A stretch of DNA of 64,000 nucleotides, from contig OZ014422.1 of NCBI GenBank assembly GCA_963965975.1, forward strand, positions 806,001 to 870,000, given 5' to 3'. The notes under the pieces are model-generated. The model was not told the origin of the DNA, searched no databases, and worked only from the letters and a program-made list of their open reading frames with translations. This document shows, piece after piece, positions 31,514 to 44,139 of the stretch. A program made the position numbers and the translations under genes. Numbering within the stretch: position 1 is the stretch's first letter; each line of letters begins with the position of its first letter. The stretch is from Xestospongia bergquistia. Taxonomy: Eukaryota; Porifera; Demospongiae; Haplosclerida; Petrosiidae.

Positions 31514-32757
31514 AATGAAGCTCCAATTTCTTTTATGGTGTCTGGTGGTCTTAGGATTGCAAGTTGAGGGTTATCCTGGTGGTGCTCCTGCTGAAGCATG
31601 CAGTAATCTGATGCCACGGCATAATAATATCAATGGTCAGACTACAGAGAGTCCATATGAATTGGATCTCTCCCTTCTGAGGAATGATTCTGGAAATTGT
31701 TACTCTTACCAGCCAATGATGACATATAATTGTAAGCCAATACTAAATATTTGTAGTCCAAATAAAATGTTGTTTTTTTTAATCAATAAAAATGTTGCTG
31801 TCATGAGTTGTTGTCTTTTTGTTTACTCTATTTCTGACCTAAATATAACTAAGACAAGAGAGAATTTTGTTGTTTAATTTAGTGAGTCTTGTTACAAAGG
31901 CAGGAAGGATGGAGGATTTTGAAGGTTTTCTCATCCAAAGCCGGCTTGTTGCTGATGGTACCAGTCTGACTGGTACATACACTCCTCTCACCGATGGTAC
32001 TCGCTTCCACAGTTGTACGCCAGAAACTGTAAGCAAATACTAACAAATGTACTTTGGGAAGTAGGGTCTTTTCATTATAGGCTGGTATTACACATAACAT
32101 AACTGGATTGGCTGATCACCACTTCCGTCGAATCCCTTTCCAGTGGACAGCACCTGCTACAAACACAGGGACTATTAAATTTCAGTTAATTATAATGTAT
32201 TATTGTATTCCAAGTGTAATCATTACTTTAGTTACACAGTAGTGGAAGACTTTGAAGACTTCTGGGTGAACATTCAAAGTTCCCTAATTGAAGAAAGAAG
32301 TATGTGTATTAATAAACCAATCTTCTAGTTTTAATATTTGTACTTTTTTAGCTTGCACTTCTCCTGCTCGCAAGATATTGGCTAGTAAGTTAATGTGCTA
32401 AATTATAATTACTATATTGTAATAACAGTTTGAACTGTGACATGCTGCTAGTATGTACTGTAGGGATGAAATTTCAGTCCTTTACTATGAATAAATGCAC
32501 TATAGTAGGGATGGTAGTTACATCATTCCTACATAATAGTGCAAGCACAAATCAAAGGATGTCAACAGGCTACAATTAATAAATGATGACAATCCCGGCC
32601 ATCCCTGGCTTGCTACTGTGTGCTTAATATTAAGCTTGGCTATATAACGATACACTAAATTGTTTATATTGTTATAATTCATCTTTTAACCTCTCTTCAT
32701 ACAGTGACAACTCTTGTGGCAGTTCTGTTACTGGTTTCCATGTTTGTACACATGTAA
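31514..32757 (+). CDS. Reeler-domain secreted or membrane-anchored protein
   Basis: A protein of about 206 residues made of one Reeler domain. MKLQFLLWCLVVLGLQVEG is a signal peptide. YPGGAPAEACSNLMPRH is the classic Reeler opening, and MEDFEGFLIQSRLVADG, FHSCTPETAGITHNITG and RIPFQWTAPATNTGTIKF follow, then YTVVEDFEDFWVNIQSS. The last exon gives ARKILAMTTLVAVLLLVSMF and ends VHM, a hydrophobic C terminus fit for a membrane helix or a GPI-anchor signal. Similar domains occur in reelin, ferric-chelate reductase-like proteins and the insect defense protein family; this one has no extra domain. An in-frame stretch extends upstream of the start but looks like 5' UTR. Five exons, spliced by eye, keep frame throughout. 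Function is unknown. Confidence 0.85.
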
Positions 32758-33045
32758 CCAACAAGACTTCTCAAAACAAGCTCGTTGTTTTTCCAGCTGC
32801 TTTAAATATTTTAGTGACTACAAAGTAATTACTGCTACAATAACAATACTTTCTCAAATTTTGATTCATTTATAATAGAATTAATTAATACATGATTTGA
32901 ACATTTTGTTATTTTAGGTGATCAAATATAACAATATTAACCTCGTTGACAATTGAGAATGATGATGACAAATGACTAAATCAGTCACATTATAAAAAAC
33001 CCATATATACAATGTATAATATTGCAGATATAATATAATATACTA

Positions 33046-35362
33046 TTAAGATTTAAACTTCTTTGTAGTACCACCTCCTCCACCACGTCCAGATCCCCTT
33101 TTTCGTTTCCGCAATAGTTCCTCTTGTTCTCTTTTCATTTCTTCAGCATCTTCCATGAGACCAATACGTTCACTGCGATTGGTTAAAAATTGAAATAGAG
33201 ATAGTTGCTATACAACAATCATTAAAAAATGTATCAAGTACAAATTTTTCATTGAAAATATAACATTAAAATTTGAATGACAAACAAAAATACTTTCCAC
33301 TCTATGCTTACCTTCGTCTTTCTTCAAACTCTTGTTGAGCAAAACTGGACTCCATTATCCTGTCATCCTCCTCATCTCTCAAACGATACTGGCTCTTATC
33401 ATATCCAAATATATCTCTAATGGCCGATGAATAGTCCTCTCCACCTTCAATCTCCTCAGCATATTCATCATCATCTACTACAAAATCATCTAATTCATCT
33501 TCTTCCTCATCGTCATAATAAGAACTAGCATGTTGCATATAATCTCTCATTTCATCTACCCATGTACTTCTATATGACATGGGAGCACCATGAGATGATG
33601 CTCTGCTGTGGTTGTCAGTTATCAAGCGAGCACTGGCAGGTGTCCCATAAAAAGAACTAGATTTCAATGAGTGAGTTCCTCTACCTCTAGCAGAGACTGG
33701 TCTACCCACATTTCCTCTAGCAGTTACTGGTCTGGGCATGCCTCCTCTGGTAGTTGCTGGTCTGGGCATGCCTCCTCTGGTAGTTTCTGGTCTGGACATG
33801 CCTCCTCTGGTAGTTGCTGGTCTGGGCATGCCTCCTCTGTTAGGAATAGGTGGATAAGGATAAGGTTTATTTTTTATTCTTTCTTCACTAGTATTTGTGA
33901 CAGCTGGTATTTTAGCAGAAGAAGCTGTAGAGGATTGTTGTGGTCTATTAATTACAGCGTTAGTATACGGATTGACTTTAATTGAAGAAGTAGAGGTTGA
34001 GGGTTCAACTTTCTTGGGCCTTTGTTGTGTATCATTATTTCTACCATTATATGAAGAATGGCTTTTCTTTTCAGAACTAATTTCCTGTCTAACTTCCTGT
34101 CTAATTTCTGCTCTAATGTCAGATTTGTCTAACTTTTTGTTTGCAAAAGCTGTTTTCTCTTCTTTTCTTTGCTTGTCAAGTAAAGCCTTTCCAATACCAA
34201 CATGAGCAGGGGTTCCCTTAACATCACTTTGGCCATCTTTAACACTCGGACTAATATTCTTACTTTCTTCCTTCTTAGAATTCTTCTGAGCTATTTTCAA
34301 TAAATCCTGGAAGTTAACAGGTCCTTTTTTTGAGTCTTTTAAACGAGGAGGTGGAGTTTGACTTTTGGACGAGTTAGTACTCTCTTTAGGTAGTCCTTTT
34401 GTATGTTTACCACATGATAATGATGATGAGGTCGGACCTAATGGACGAGGAGATGAAGATTTTGATTTAGCTCTAGTTACTTTAGGTTGGAGTAATTTGG
34501 AGGTGGAGTTAGTATGTTTAGAGTTACTTGATACAGAGGTATTTGAAGGAGTTGAGGTTTTTGAAGAGGAAGGAAGATGTTGCTTTGTTACATCAATAAG
34601 TGGTTCACCTATTGAATAATGTATGTTCATCCATCCATGGCATCCATCCATCCATCCATCCATCCATCTATCCATTCATCCATCCATCCATCCATCCATG
34701 GCATCCATCCATCCATCCATCCATCCATCCATCCATCCATCTATCCATCCATCTTTATCTATTTCTTTATCTATTTAAACAAACCTGAACTAGATAATAA
34801 TCCTTTATATACTAAATGAGACTTAATAACTTTTGTTTCGTGTTCTTTCAGTTTTTCTTTAGCCTTTTTCTTCTTTTCCTCTTCTAGTAATTTTTTCTTA
34901 GCATCTTCTTTTTCCTTTTGTAATTTGTTTTTCTCAAACTACAAGTAAAATTACATCTCTAATATTATAAGGGGTGGAGCTAAGACCATTACACTACATT
35001 GGTAGCTCCATGCATACAATGTATTTTAATTTTAACCCTTTAGCAACACATCTGTACTCTCTGTTGTCAGTTAGTTAGTCAATTCGTAAACTCTGGAGGA
35101 TATCATAGGATGTCCTTGTGATACTAATCCCCGCCCCTTAAATCTAATTGTGACAAAGTACAGATTCCTACTAAACGATGCTATTAGTAATAAAATTAAT
35201 ATTATCCAGTTAATTAATTATTATATACTAGATTTATATATTATTTGTCTCATCAAATGATATAAATTATATAATTAATAAAGTACTAGATTAGGGACTT
35301 ACCCTTTTCTCTGTCACAGCTTGATTGGCAGCTGCCTGTTTCATTAACTGATGAAAGTCCAT
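33046..35362 (-). CDS. SPTY2D1: SPT2 homologue, histone H3-H4 chaperone
   Basis: SPT2 binds H3-H4 during transcription elongation. The start [20 protein letters not shown] resembles the human MDFREIL N terminus, and a Lys/Glu-rich helix region follows. The middle is low-complexity, Ser/Lys-rich, with five 10-residue repeats of the form RGGMPRPxTT at about 33670-33845. The conserved C-terminal histone-binding block is clear: acidic [13 protein letters not shown], then [37 protein letters not shown] and [20 protein letters not shown]. It ends in a Gly-rich basic tail TTKKFKS. An intron at about 34615-34780 contains an ATCC-type microsatellite, which creates a false Met/Asp/Gly-rich extension if read through. 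The gene is divergent from MED7 (123 bases). Confidence 0.93.
34627..34752. repeat. (ATCC)n tetranucleotide array in an SPT2 intron
   Basis: About 126 bases of ATCC units with two CATGGC interruptions (near 34637 and 34699). It lies in an intron of the SPT2 gene. Histidine- and proline-rich frames across it are repeat artefacts. Confidence 0.95.
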
Positions 35363-35485
35363 GATAAACTATGTAATTAGGAAGGAGTCTATTTTATATC
35401 TTCAATACCAGTGATGTAAAATGTGTGTGCGAAAGAGATGATGATTTAACAGTAGGTGTGGTATCTAATCGTAAACACCCACAAG
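35363..35485. promoter_or_regulatory. Divergent promoter of SPTY2D1 and MED7
   Basis: 123 bases between the two start codons. It is AT-rich with no factor site that I can name. The two products both act with RNA polymerase II, so shared control would make sense, but that is inference. Confidence 0.5.
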
Positions 35486-36580
35486 ATGGCCGCTGGTGGA
35501 GAACCTCAAGCTACTCAAGCATTTCCAAATCCTCCCACTGCACTCTATCGTCTCTATACAGATGAAAATATACAATCTGGACTAGCTCCTAAACCTCCAC
35601 GTCCAGTACAAGGAGCTTATCAGATGTTTGGGGCACCATTCAATGTAAGAATGTGCAACACGTTGGCTGGTACATTACATTATAGTATATTTTTATGTAG
35701 ACTACTGACTCTATGATTCGTCCTCTTGAAGAACAGAATATTGATCGAGTGTATCCACATCATTATGGTCAGTTTATTATTACTATATTTCATATAATGT
35801 TGTTTGTTCTTGTGGCAGATAAAAGAGCGGAATTAAAGAAACTAAATCGTTCTATTCTCATATGTTTTCTTGAACTGTTGGATATCTTAATAAATGATCC
35901 CTCCTCCTCTGAAGTAATACAGTCTTCTAAACTATGTTCTCTATATGTGTTGTCCTTTTAGAGAAATGACAAAATAAAGAACTTGAGTGTACTTTTTATT
36001 AATATGCATCATCTTATTAATGAATATAGACCTCATCAGGTGAGTTAATTATAAGAGCTGTCCTTATGTTTTATATTTCTCATGTTTAGGCTAGAGAGAC
36101 ATTACGAGTTGTCTTAGAGAGACAAAAGAAACAAAGAGAGGACATGATCCAACAAATTAACAGGTAAGAGATCTTCTTATGATAACAATTGTTATAACGT
36201 TGTGTTTGATGTCTTTCAGAGCGATGGATAGAGCTCGTTGTATTCTTAAATCTTGTGAGAACAGTTTACAACAAGCAGTCTCATCTTTACCAACTGTAGA
36301 GGATGTTACTGAAACAATGGATGTCACAAAGAATAAAGAGGTTTGTAATTCATTCATTTTTTTATTTATTTGTTTATCCATTCATTTATATACTATTAAT
36401 AACTATACTATTAATAACTATATTATTAATAACTATACTATTAATAACTATTTTCTTATTTCTTTATAGTCTGTTAAAACAAAAAAAGAAGTTCATTCTT
36501 TAATTGATCAACAAGACAATGAACTATGTAATTTAGTTGATAATTTACTATCAGATAATATTACATCAACAAAACACTAA
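35486..36580 (+). CDS. MED7: Mediator complex subunit 7
   Basis: Middle-module subunit of Mediator, which links activators to RNA polymerase II. The spliced protein starts [20 protein letters not shown] and contains the hallmark [22 protein letters not shown] and [16 protein letters not shown] helical core follows ([40 protein letters not shown]). A coiled coil ends in an acidic Ser/Thr-rich tail, SDNITSTKH. Length and order match human MED7 apart from the tail. Introns are short; one contains a 15-bp tandem repeat. The next gene, LMF1, starts only 43 bases after this stop. Confidence 0.95.
36392..36451. repeat. 15-bp tandem repeat in the last MED7 intron
   Basis: Four copies of ACTATTAATAACTAT with one base change, ending about 20 bases before the acceptor at 36469. 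Each unit contains CTATTAAT or ATTAATAAC, which resembles a branch-point sequence. Confidence 0.9.
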
Positions 36581-36623
36581 TTCTAATTAAAATATCATTT
36601 CATCTGTTCTTTCAAATGTTTCT

Positions 36624-38980
36624 ATGATAACAATGGGTGTGTATGACTTAGACCACACCTTAGTTATGTCTACTGATCAAGAATCTCAGCTTAGAAAGAG
36701 AAAACAAGCTATTACTACTAGTAAACAAGAACATGATGACAATGTTGTTAGTGAGAGTGCTCCACCTCCTCAAGTAGAGATAAAGCAGAAAAAGGATGGA
36801 CTTGACACAAAGAATTGGTTGGCTGGGTCGTATTGGTTGGTACGAGTGATCTTCATTAGATGTCTTGCTTGTATTTATTGTAAGTATAAATCTTCAGTTA
36901 TTTTTTAATACTTTTACCTTATTTTAGTTGTAGCATTTCTTGTAGCTCTTAATCAAAACAAACAATTGATTGGAATTAATGGTTTACTACCAGTTCACAA
37001 CTATTTACAACGAATACGAGATGCTCTTCAGTCTCATACTCAATCTGACACAGTCCCATACTATCGTCTACTTGAAGCAGCCCCAACACTACTTTGGTGG
37101 GTCCCTGAAGATCATTTAGACTTTGCTCTAGACTATATGGCCTACATTGGATTGACACTATCAGCCATCATATTTATCTTAGGAGCTGGCAATGTCATCA
37201 TGTTTGCTATATTGTGGGTTCTTTATCATTCTATATCTAGTGTAGGACAGACATGGTAAGGTAATAAAATATTTGAATTATATTATAGCTATCTTACTGT
37301 AGGTACTCATTTGGTGAGTTATAAAACTAATGCAGTATATATCATTAATGTCTAGCAATGTTTTGTTGTCTACAATATAGTATACTACTGTGTACTGGTT
37401 TCATTTATTGTAGGTTGGGAGTCTCAGTTATTGGAAATGGGATTTCTGACAATGTTCTTGTGTCCTGTACTTAGTTTAAAGCAGTTTCCACGTCATACTC
37501 CAACTAGTTTAGTAATTGTTTGGGGTAATCGATGGATGATTTTTAGAATAATGATTGGAGCTGTAAGTAAATAAAAGACTATGTCTGTTAATAATTTATC
37601 ACTATAGGGTCTAATAAAGATACGAGGGGACCAATGCTGGAGAGATCTGACATGTATGAATTACCACTATGAAGTAAAAAAGATATTACAAAAGTGCAAA
37701 CTTATAGTTTTATTTTTTCTGTATTAGACTCAGCCGGTACCTAATCCTTTAAGTTATTATCTTCATCAGTCTCCTGAGATAATACATAAAATGGAGACAT
37801 TTGGTAACCATATTGTTGAGCTCATTGTTCCATTCTTCATATTACTACCTCAACCATTTTGTGCTATTAATGGTTTCCTACAAATATTATTTCAAGTAAC
37901 AATAAACAGACAAAGAATGATTTGAAATTATATATTTGTTGTTTGTAGACCATTTTAGTTCTCAGTGGTAATCTCTCATTTCTCAATTGGCTAACTATGA
38001 TTCCATCAATATTCTGTTTTGATGACAGAATGGTAGCTTGGATGTTTCCTAAAACAAGTGTAGACACTGTGACTGAATACCAGAGAGAGAGAAAAGAGGG
38101 TATCAATCGACCAAGAGGTAGAGCAAATCAGTCACAGGTGTCTATTTCTGATTGCATTAGGTTTTTATGTACGTAAAGTGGTCTCATTTAGTCTTGCACT
38201 ATTGCTAGCCTACCTCAGTATACCTGTAGTAAAGAACTTACTGTCTAGTCGACAAATGATGAATACAAGTTTTGATTCTCTGAAAATTCTTAATACTTAC
38301 GGAGCTTTTGGAAGGTGAGTTATGGCAATACTTTATGAACACTGCATTGTAATTTATCTCAACTATAGCATTACCAAGCAACGTGGAGAGGTAATCATTG
38401 AAGGTACATATGATATGAACATTGGTAAGAATGGTGAACTCGCTCATTGGCAAGAATTGGAATTTAATTGTAAACCTGGTAACGTGTCTCGAAGACCTTG
38501 TGTCATATCGCCATATCACTATCGTTTGGATTGGTTGATGTGGTTTGCTGGCTTTCAAGTAAGTAGATACAGCTGTATTTTAAGATATTTACTGTAACTG
38601 TCTTCACTCTACAGACATATCAACATAATCCATGGTTAATACATTTTTGTGCTAAATTATTAGCAGGAGACCCATCACTTAATTCTTTAATAGCTTATAA
38701 TCCTTTTAAAGAAAAACCACCAAAGTCAGTAAAAATTAGTAGGAATTTTTAAAAGAAAGCTATATAGTTAATTCCTTTTCTTTTCTTTAGGTATGTAAGA
38801 GCTCTGCATTATCTTTACAAGTACACTAAAGTTGGTAGTCCAGAAGCTACTCATGGTCAATGGTGGAAGAGAGAGTTCATATCTGTTTACTTACCAATTG
38901 TAAATAAGCAATCTCTACAACCATTGATGAAACAACTAGGATGGAAATGGTATAAAGAAAAAAGAAAAGAAACTAAATAA
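36624..38980 (+). CDS. LMF1: Lipase maturation factor 1, ER membrane protein
   Basis: LMF1 is a multipass ER protein needed to fold dimeric lipases such as lipoprotein lipase. After a polar N terminus come SYWLVRVIFIRCLACIYFVAF and ALNQNKQLIGINGLLPV, then the core WYSFGWESQLLEMGFL. GAGLIKIRGDQCWRDLTCM, NYHYETQPVPNP and LSGNLSFLNWLTMIPS follow. The C-terminal domain has ILNTYGAFGSITKQRGEV, FNCKPGNVSRRPCVISPYHY and RLDWLMWFAGFQTY. This is collinear with human LMF1; NQNKQLIG favours LMF1 over LMF2. Start options in frame are 36624, 36633 and 36666; the last resembles the human N terminus best. The AATAAA at 38976 overlaps the stop codon and could be the poly(A) signal. Confidence 0.94.
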
Positions 38981-39025
38981 AAATAATCAGTTTTGTAACT
39001 TAAAAATAATTAAAATGTTGGTCAG

Positions 39026-42000
39026 TTATGTTGATGACCTTCCTAAGTGATACAAGGTTTGTTTAATGACATAGTCTGCTAGTTGTATTTCATCAGTAAG
39101 AGACTTCAAGTCATCTCCCTGAGAAAGTGGGGAATATAAATATGATAGTACTACTATTATCATAAATGTACCAGCTTCATATCCTCAGATAATTGATGAA
39201 CATTTTCTAAAACATTTGAAGGAGTTCTATAATCCAAAGGATAATATTGAAATCTAAAGATCAAAACATTATTATGTCAGTAGGGCCCATCACATGACTA
39301 ACCTTCCACCATTTTGTTTAGCTAAAGTTTGAAGAAGTTTCATGGACTCTCTATATAATTGTTAAAATATTAAGTTTACTACTATATAGTAATGTTGTAA
39401 TCTCTACCTCTTAGTGGTGTGGTATGCTAAAGTGTCAATTTTCCAAGAGAATGTGAATATCTTTCTTAAATCTTTTACTTTAGAGAGCAGGAACTGACTG
39501 GTATGATCCTATGATGTAATAAATTAATTGATACTCACATCTACAATTCATCCATTCTTACTGTATCTCCATCACTGATGAGATATATACAGTTAGGTCT
39601 TAATTGAAGAGAATACTACAAGAAATATCATTGTTGCTCTTAATGCATTTGTTTTACTTTAATAGCTTCAAATACACCAGTACATCCTCCAAATGTTATT
39701 GATTGTATCCATTGCATAGACTGAAACCTATTCTCTTTAGTATTAGGAACCAGACTCTGTTGCCATGGTAAAACATCAGTAGAAAAAGCAACAATATTGA
39801 ATGAACTACAATAATTTAAGAAGACAATGTTACATTATAATAATGATATGTTACCAGAGTCTCTTTTGTGAGAACTGTTCCTCAATCAAGTTGGTTAATT
39901 GTTCTTTCATCTCTGTGGCACAATATTCCATAGAACTGGATGCATCAATTAAAAGAACCAACTACAAGAAGAAGCTGTTACTGTGATACAGAGGTTAACT
40001 TACCTTCTTTGCAGATACACAACCAAATACAAGTCTTGTGTCTATAAATGAATATAGACAGTTATTTCACTATTTTCTCCCTCTTACCTGATAATAGCCA
40101 TTGAAGTCTGGTCATATATCTTGTCTTTACCATACGAATTATTTTTAGTAATTTAATAAGCTGTTGATGACTGATACATATTTCAACAACATGCCCCTAT
40201 AATATATTGTTAATGTTTGGTAACATGACTGTTATCAGTACTCACATCAGCTGTGACATGTTTATATCCATCATTACATTGTGTAAAAAGTCTCTTATGA
40301 TATAATTGTAGATGTTTTAAACTATATTTAGACAACCACTATTGAAAGTAGAGAATTAAGATGTAACACTTCTATTACCTCTTACCTCAGATGATGATAT
40401 CAGTGCTTCTTTAGCTGGTATTAGAGATTTATTGCATTGAGAACAGAGATCTATTTCCATTAAATCATATTGTATACCTTAATTAATTATCACAATAATG
40501 ATCTAACATTAATCTCATAATTTATCTTACCTTTGCGAGTACCTCTGTCAAGATAGAAACAATGACATGTTAAAAATGTTTCCTTTCTCTTGTTCAATCT
40601 AATGGTACTTCTTTCATCCTCTAATTTCATTTCTTTTAACTTAGTTGCATTAAAGTTCTATTGATAAACAATATTCATTACAATAACATATCACTGATAT
40701 ATATATTTTTGGCTTACTAGTCTTCCAACTGATGTTACTGTTGGTCTAGGATTAGCTGGAGCAGGTGCTGATTTTGGACGATCCTCTGGTGCAGGTTGCT
40801 CAGTCATTGATACATTCTATAACAAATAGTTAATGCAAAGTATTTAAAACAACTTAAAACGTACCCTTTTGCAGTAGCCTCTATAGTTACCTAGTATTTT
40901 ACGAGTAGTCAGTAAATATGACTCAGCTGTGGCTAGTTCTTTTCTCAGTAATATGTGATCATCACTTTCCACAAATTCTAAAAAGGAGTAAACAGAATTA
41001 TCTTATCTTCTTATGTTTACCACCGGCAGTAAAATGGTGATAAGTCCCAGAACCTTGAGCCATTTGTTTCAAACACTTTACTATAGCTTCCTTGTCACCA
41101 TAGCGACCAATACCTCTTTGAATGGTCACTTCAGTCAAAGGCTCAGGAGAAATTGGCTGATAGTAAATAACATGTAAATTAATTCTTCTACCAGATAACT
41201 TCTGTTCTAAATAAGCACATAGATTATCCTATAAAACAAAGAGATTATCGTATTAATAATACAGTGCAGTAACTTTGGAGTCTACCTCTGTTTGATCTGG
41301 CATACTACTAATTATAACATAAAGACCAATAGTATTAGAGGAGCAATCTGTGAGATAGACAGACATATAGACAAACAGATAATGAATTTGATTAATGTAT
41401 CAAGATATTTTTCATACTAACCAGCAAGTGTTCTATTTTCTAGAATTTGATGTAATGCACCAAGAAGATTACAAGTACCAACAGGATTAATATTGAGTAC
41501 CCATCTAAGATAAAAATGTAGTAAAGTTTAGACTAAGTAAACTGACAATGTTCTTACTTCCATGCTTCTGTAAGTGTCTCTTTATTAGAAGACATCAGAC
41601 CTTCTCTCCACCAAGAGCAAGACTCACCAAAACTATTATTAATAATTATAGTAATGTTCATTACTTTGAGTATTACTATTAACATTTACCAAATTAAATT
41701 AAATGCTTCTTTCTGACTGAGTTGTTCATGTATTAATGTCTTAAGGTGTTGTTGTAGTTCAGTCAGATATAGACCAGTGACAGCAGATGTATCCAGTAAT
41801 AGAATAACTCTAATAAGTTGTAGACTGAACAGTCTAATGTAATAATTAATGAATCATGTACCTTTTTTCCTCAAGATGTCCAAATGGTACTCTACTACTA
41901 CTCACTAACCACGATATTCTCTGTTGCAATAGCTCAATGTAGATTGTTAAATCACTCTATAAATAAATCTCATTTAAACTAATGCAGTATATTAATATGT

Positions 42001-44007
42001 GTACCATATAACGTTCCAATCGATGTACATCAATGTGGAGATATTTACAGCTACCATCACTCCATATAAACTGGGGCATAGCAATCTGTTGTAGTAAAAT
42101 ACATTAATACTAACACTAATCTATGCTATATTGAGATACAATATAGTTCTTTAATATAACATACATCATAAACAGATGAAGTAACTGATTTATTAATAGG
42201 TGGTATGTATCCACTAAGTTGACTGTAAGCATCTGGTGCTAATACTTGGTAGAGATTGAAACCTAGAGCTATAAGAAATGAAATGATAAAGTGAGTACTA
42301 ATGGCTGTTCCATATCTTTTACCATCTATGCTATATTTCTGTAGCCATTCTAATGAGGAGCAGGGGAGAGTGCAAGGAGGAGGGTGAGAAGGAGAAGCGG
42401 ATGGAGTAAAAGTGTCATCTTTTGGCCATTCAGATACAACTGATAACTAAGAAAACAACAATGTACTTTGTTTAATGATTGTTCGTTATTGAAGGTCCAG
42501 TGTTACTGACCTGTTTAAGTGTTTCAATGAGTGATTTATCAAACATTCCCATTTTAACATTTTCTATCTCTTGAATTATTTCACGAGCTCTACATAGCAA
42601 CAATAGAATATGATGGTAACTATTAGAATACAGCTGTGATTTATACCTCTTCGTTTCAATTTGGATATCATTGATGAGGGAATCATCAAATGAGGGCTAT
42701 ATTGTAGAAAATAAACTTATTTCTCTTATTTCATTAGTACTTACTTTTCCATCTTCCATTGTCAATTGATGATAGCAACCTCTGACCTCTGTTGCTAAGT
42801 TACACAGAAATGTCTGAAACGTATATGATAACGGTTACAATACTATCCAAAAACTGGTCTAACCTGTATGTCTGGATCTGTATTAATAGCTACAAGATGG
42901 AACTGTGGCATTTCTTTGCCAGCTAATAACTGGGTTAAATAATCATAAATGATATCTAAGTCTTGATTAGGTCTAAGATAATAGGTCCTTCTGATACAAC
43001 ATAGTTAATTCATTTACCTAGAACAGAGTACTAGAGCTAGTGTGTCTATATCATGAAGGTTCAGAGCTTCTTTAAAACCAGAGAGTAGATTACAACTTCC
43101 TTGAGATCTTAGGTTAGCAAACCAGTCTTTGATAGTATCTTGAAGACTGTGTTGTGTAAGAGCCCAATATCACACTTATCAATGAAACAAACCTGGTATT
43201 ATTGTTCAACTTTAATACTGAAGGATTAGTAGGTACAATTTCTGTTCCTATAGCTCTAATATGTACTACATCCATGGAAGCTAACTGTTCAGTGACCAGT
43301 ACTTGTAATGCTGTGAGATACTGAGAATTATAGCTGCTAAAACAAGCAGTATCAGAGAAGTCAACAAGAAGAACTATTCTTCGTCCCTTGATCTGCCCAA
43401 ACCAAAGTCGACTGCCATAAGACAACCATTGGATTTCATTCTCATAGAGCTGTAGAAGAGATTGAAGTTGTTGTTGTTTACCTGATAATAGTTTATGATT
43501 TAAGTGTACTTGTGGTCTGAAAGAAGCACCAAATAACACTAACATTTTGAAATGCTTAATACTTACCTTGTTTTCTGTAAAGTGTCTTTTGGATCAACTT
43601 TATAAAAGAATGTCGAATTATTTGGATAAGAGCTAGGGAATTCTTCAAGTGGCTCTTTGCTGTGAGGTTATAGAGACAGAGAGAATATTATACAAACACT
43701 TTATTATATTGTTCTTCATTGTTATTTACTTGGGTAAACTGCATCGAGAGAGTATATCATTTAATGTGAGTTTTTGTGCTTGTAGAGAGTAGTAAGCGAG
43801 GAATTGAGCATCTTCTATCATTATTTGTGGTCTAGGGAGCTTGCTAAGTACATCCTACAGTTAATAAACTATTGAAATTCAGGACTGATATCAGTATTAA
43901 AGTACCAAGAAGCCTCTGGTGCGAGATATCTCTACATAACAATCTCTTGAATCAGTGCTATAACTGCTTTTAGCACTGGAAACCCTGCTGTTAGAAATAG
44001 CAGACAT
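39026..44007 (-). CDS. VWA3A/VWA3B-like protein with three VWA domains
   Basis: Intracellular VWA protein of the VWA3 family; members are linked to cilia or sperm in vertebrates but poorly known. It starts MSAISNSRVSSAKSSYSTDS. An N-terminal block, AQKLTLNDILSRCSLPK, fits the family. Each of three units begins with a helix like YENEIQWLSYGSRLWFG or LLQQRISWLVSSSRVPFG, then a VWA strand: RIVLLVDFSDTACF (about 43380), RVILLLDTSAVTGLYL (about 41820) and KLVLLIDASSSMEYC (about 39950). Only the last keeps the DxSxS metal site. It ends YHLGRSST. The stop lies 45 bases from the LMF1 stop, tail to tail, and the start lies 132 bases after the RNF213 stop. I cannot separate VWA3A from VWA3B. Some 20 short introns were inferred. 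Confidence 0.78.
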
Positions 44008-44139
44008 CTCTCTGCAGAGGTGTCAACAGCCCCACCCATCAAGTTAATTTGAATAATTGAATTTTAACAGCATTAATTAATATTAAAGTAATTTATAGCA
44101 AGTAGATTAACTATATATTTTTAATCACTAAATTTAATA

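Noticed and set aside
33671-34205. Ser/Trp-Gly repeat frame on the + strand
   Set aside because: It mirrors the RGGMPRP repeats of SPT2 and has no independent support.
34600-34819. Histidine/Pro/Ser-rich and Asp/Gly/Met-rich frames
   Set aside because: Products of the ATCC array in the SPT2 intron.
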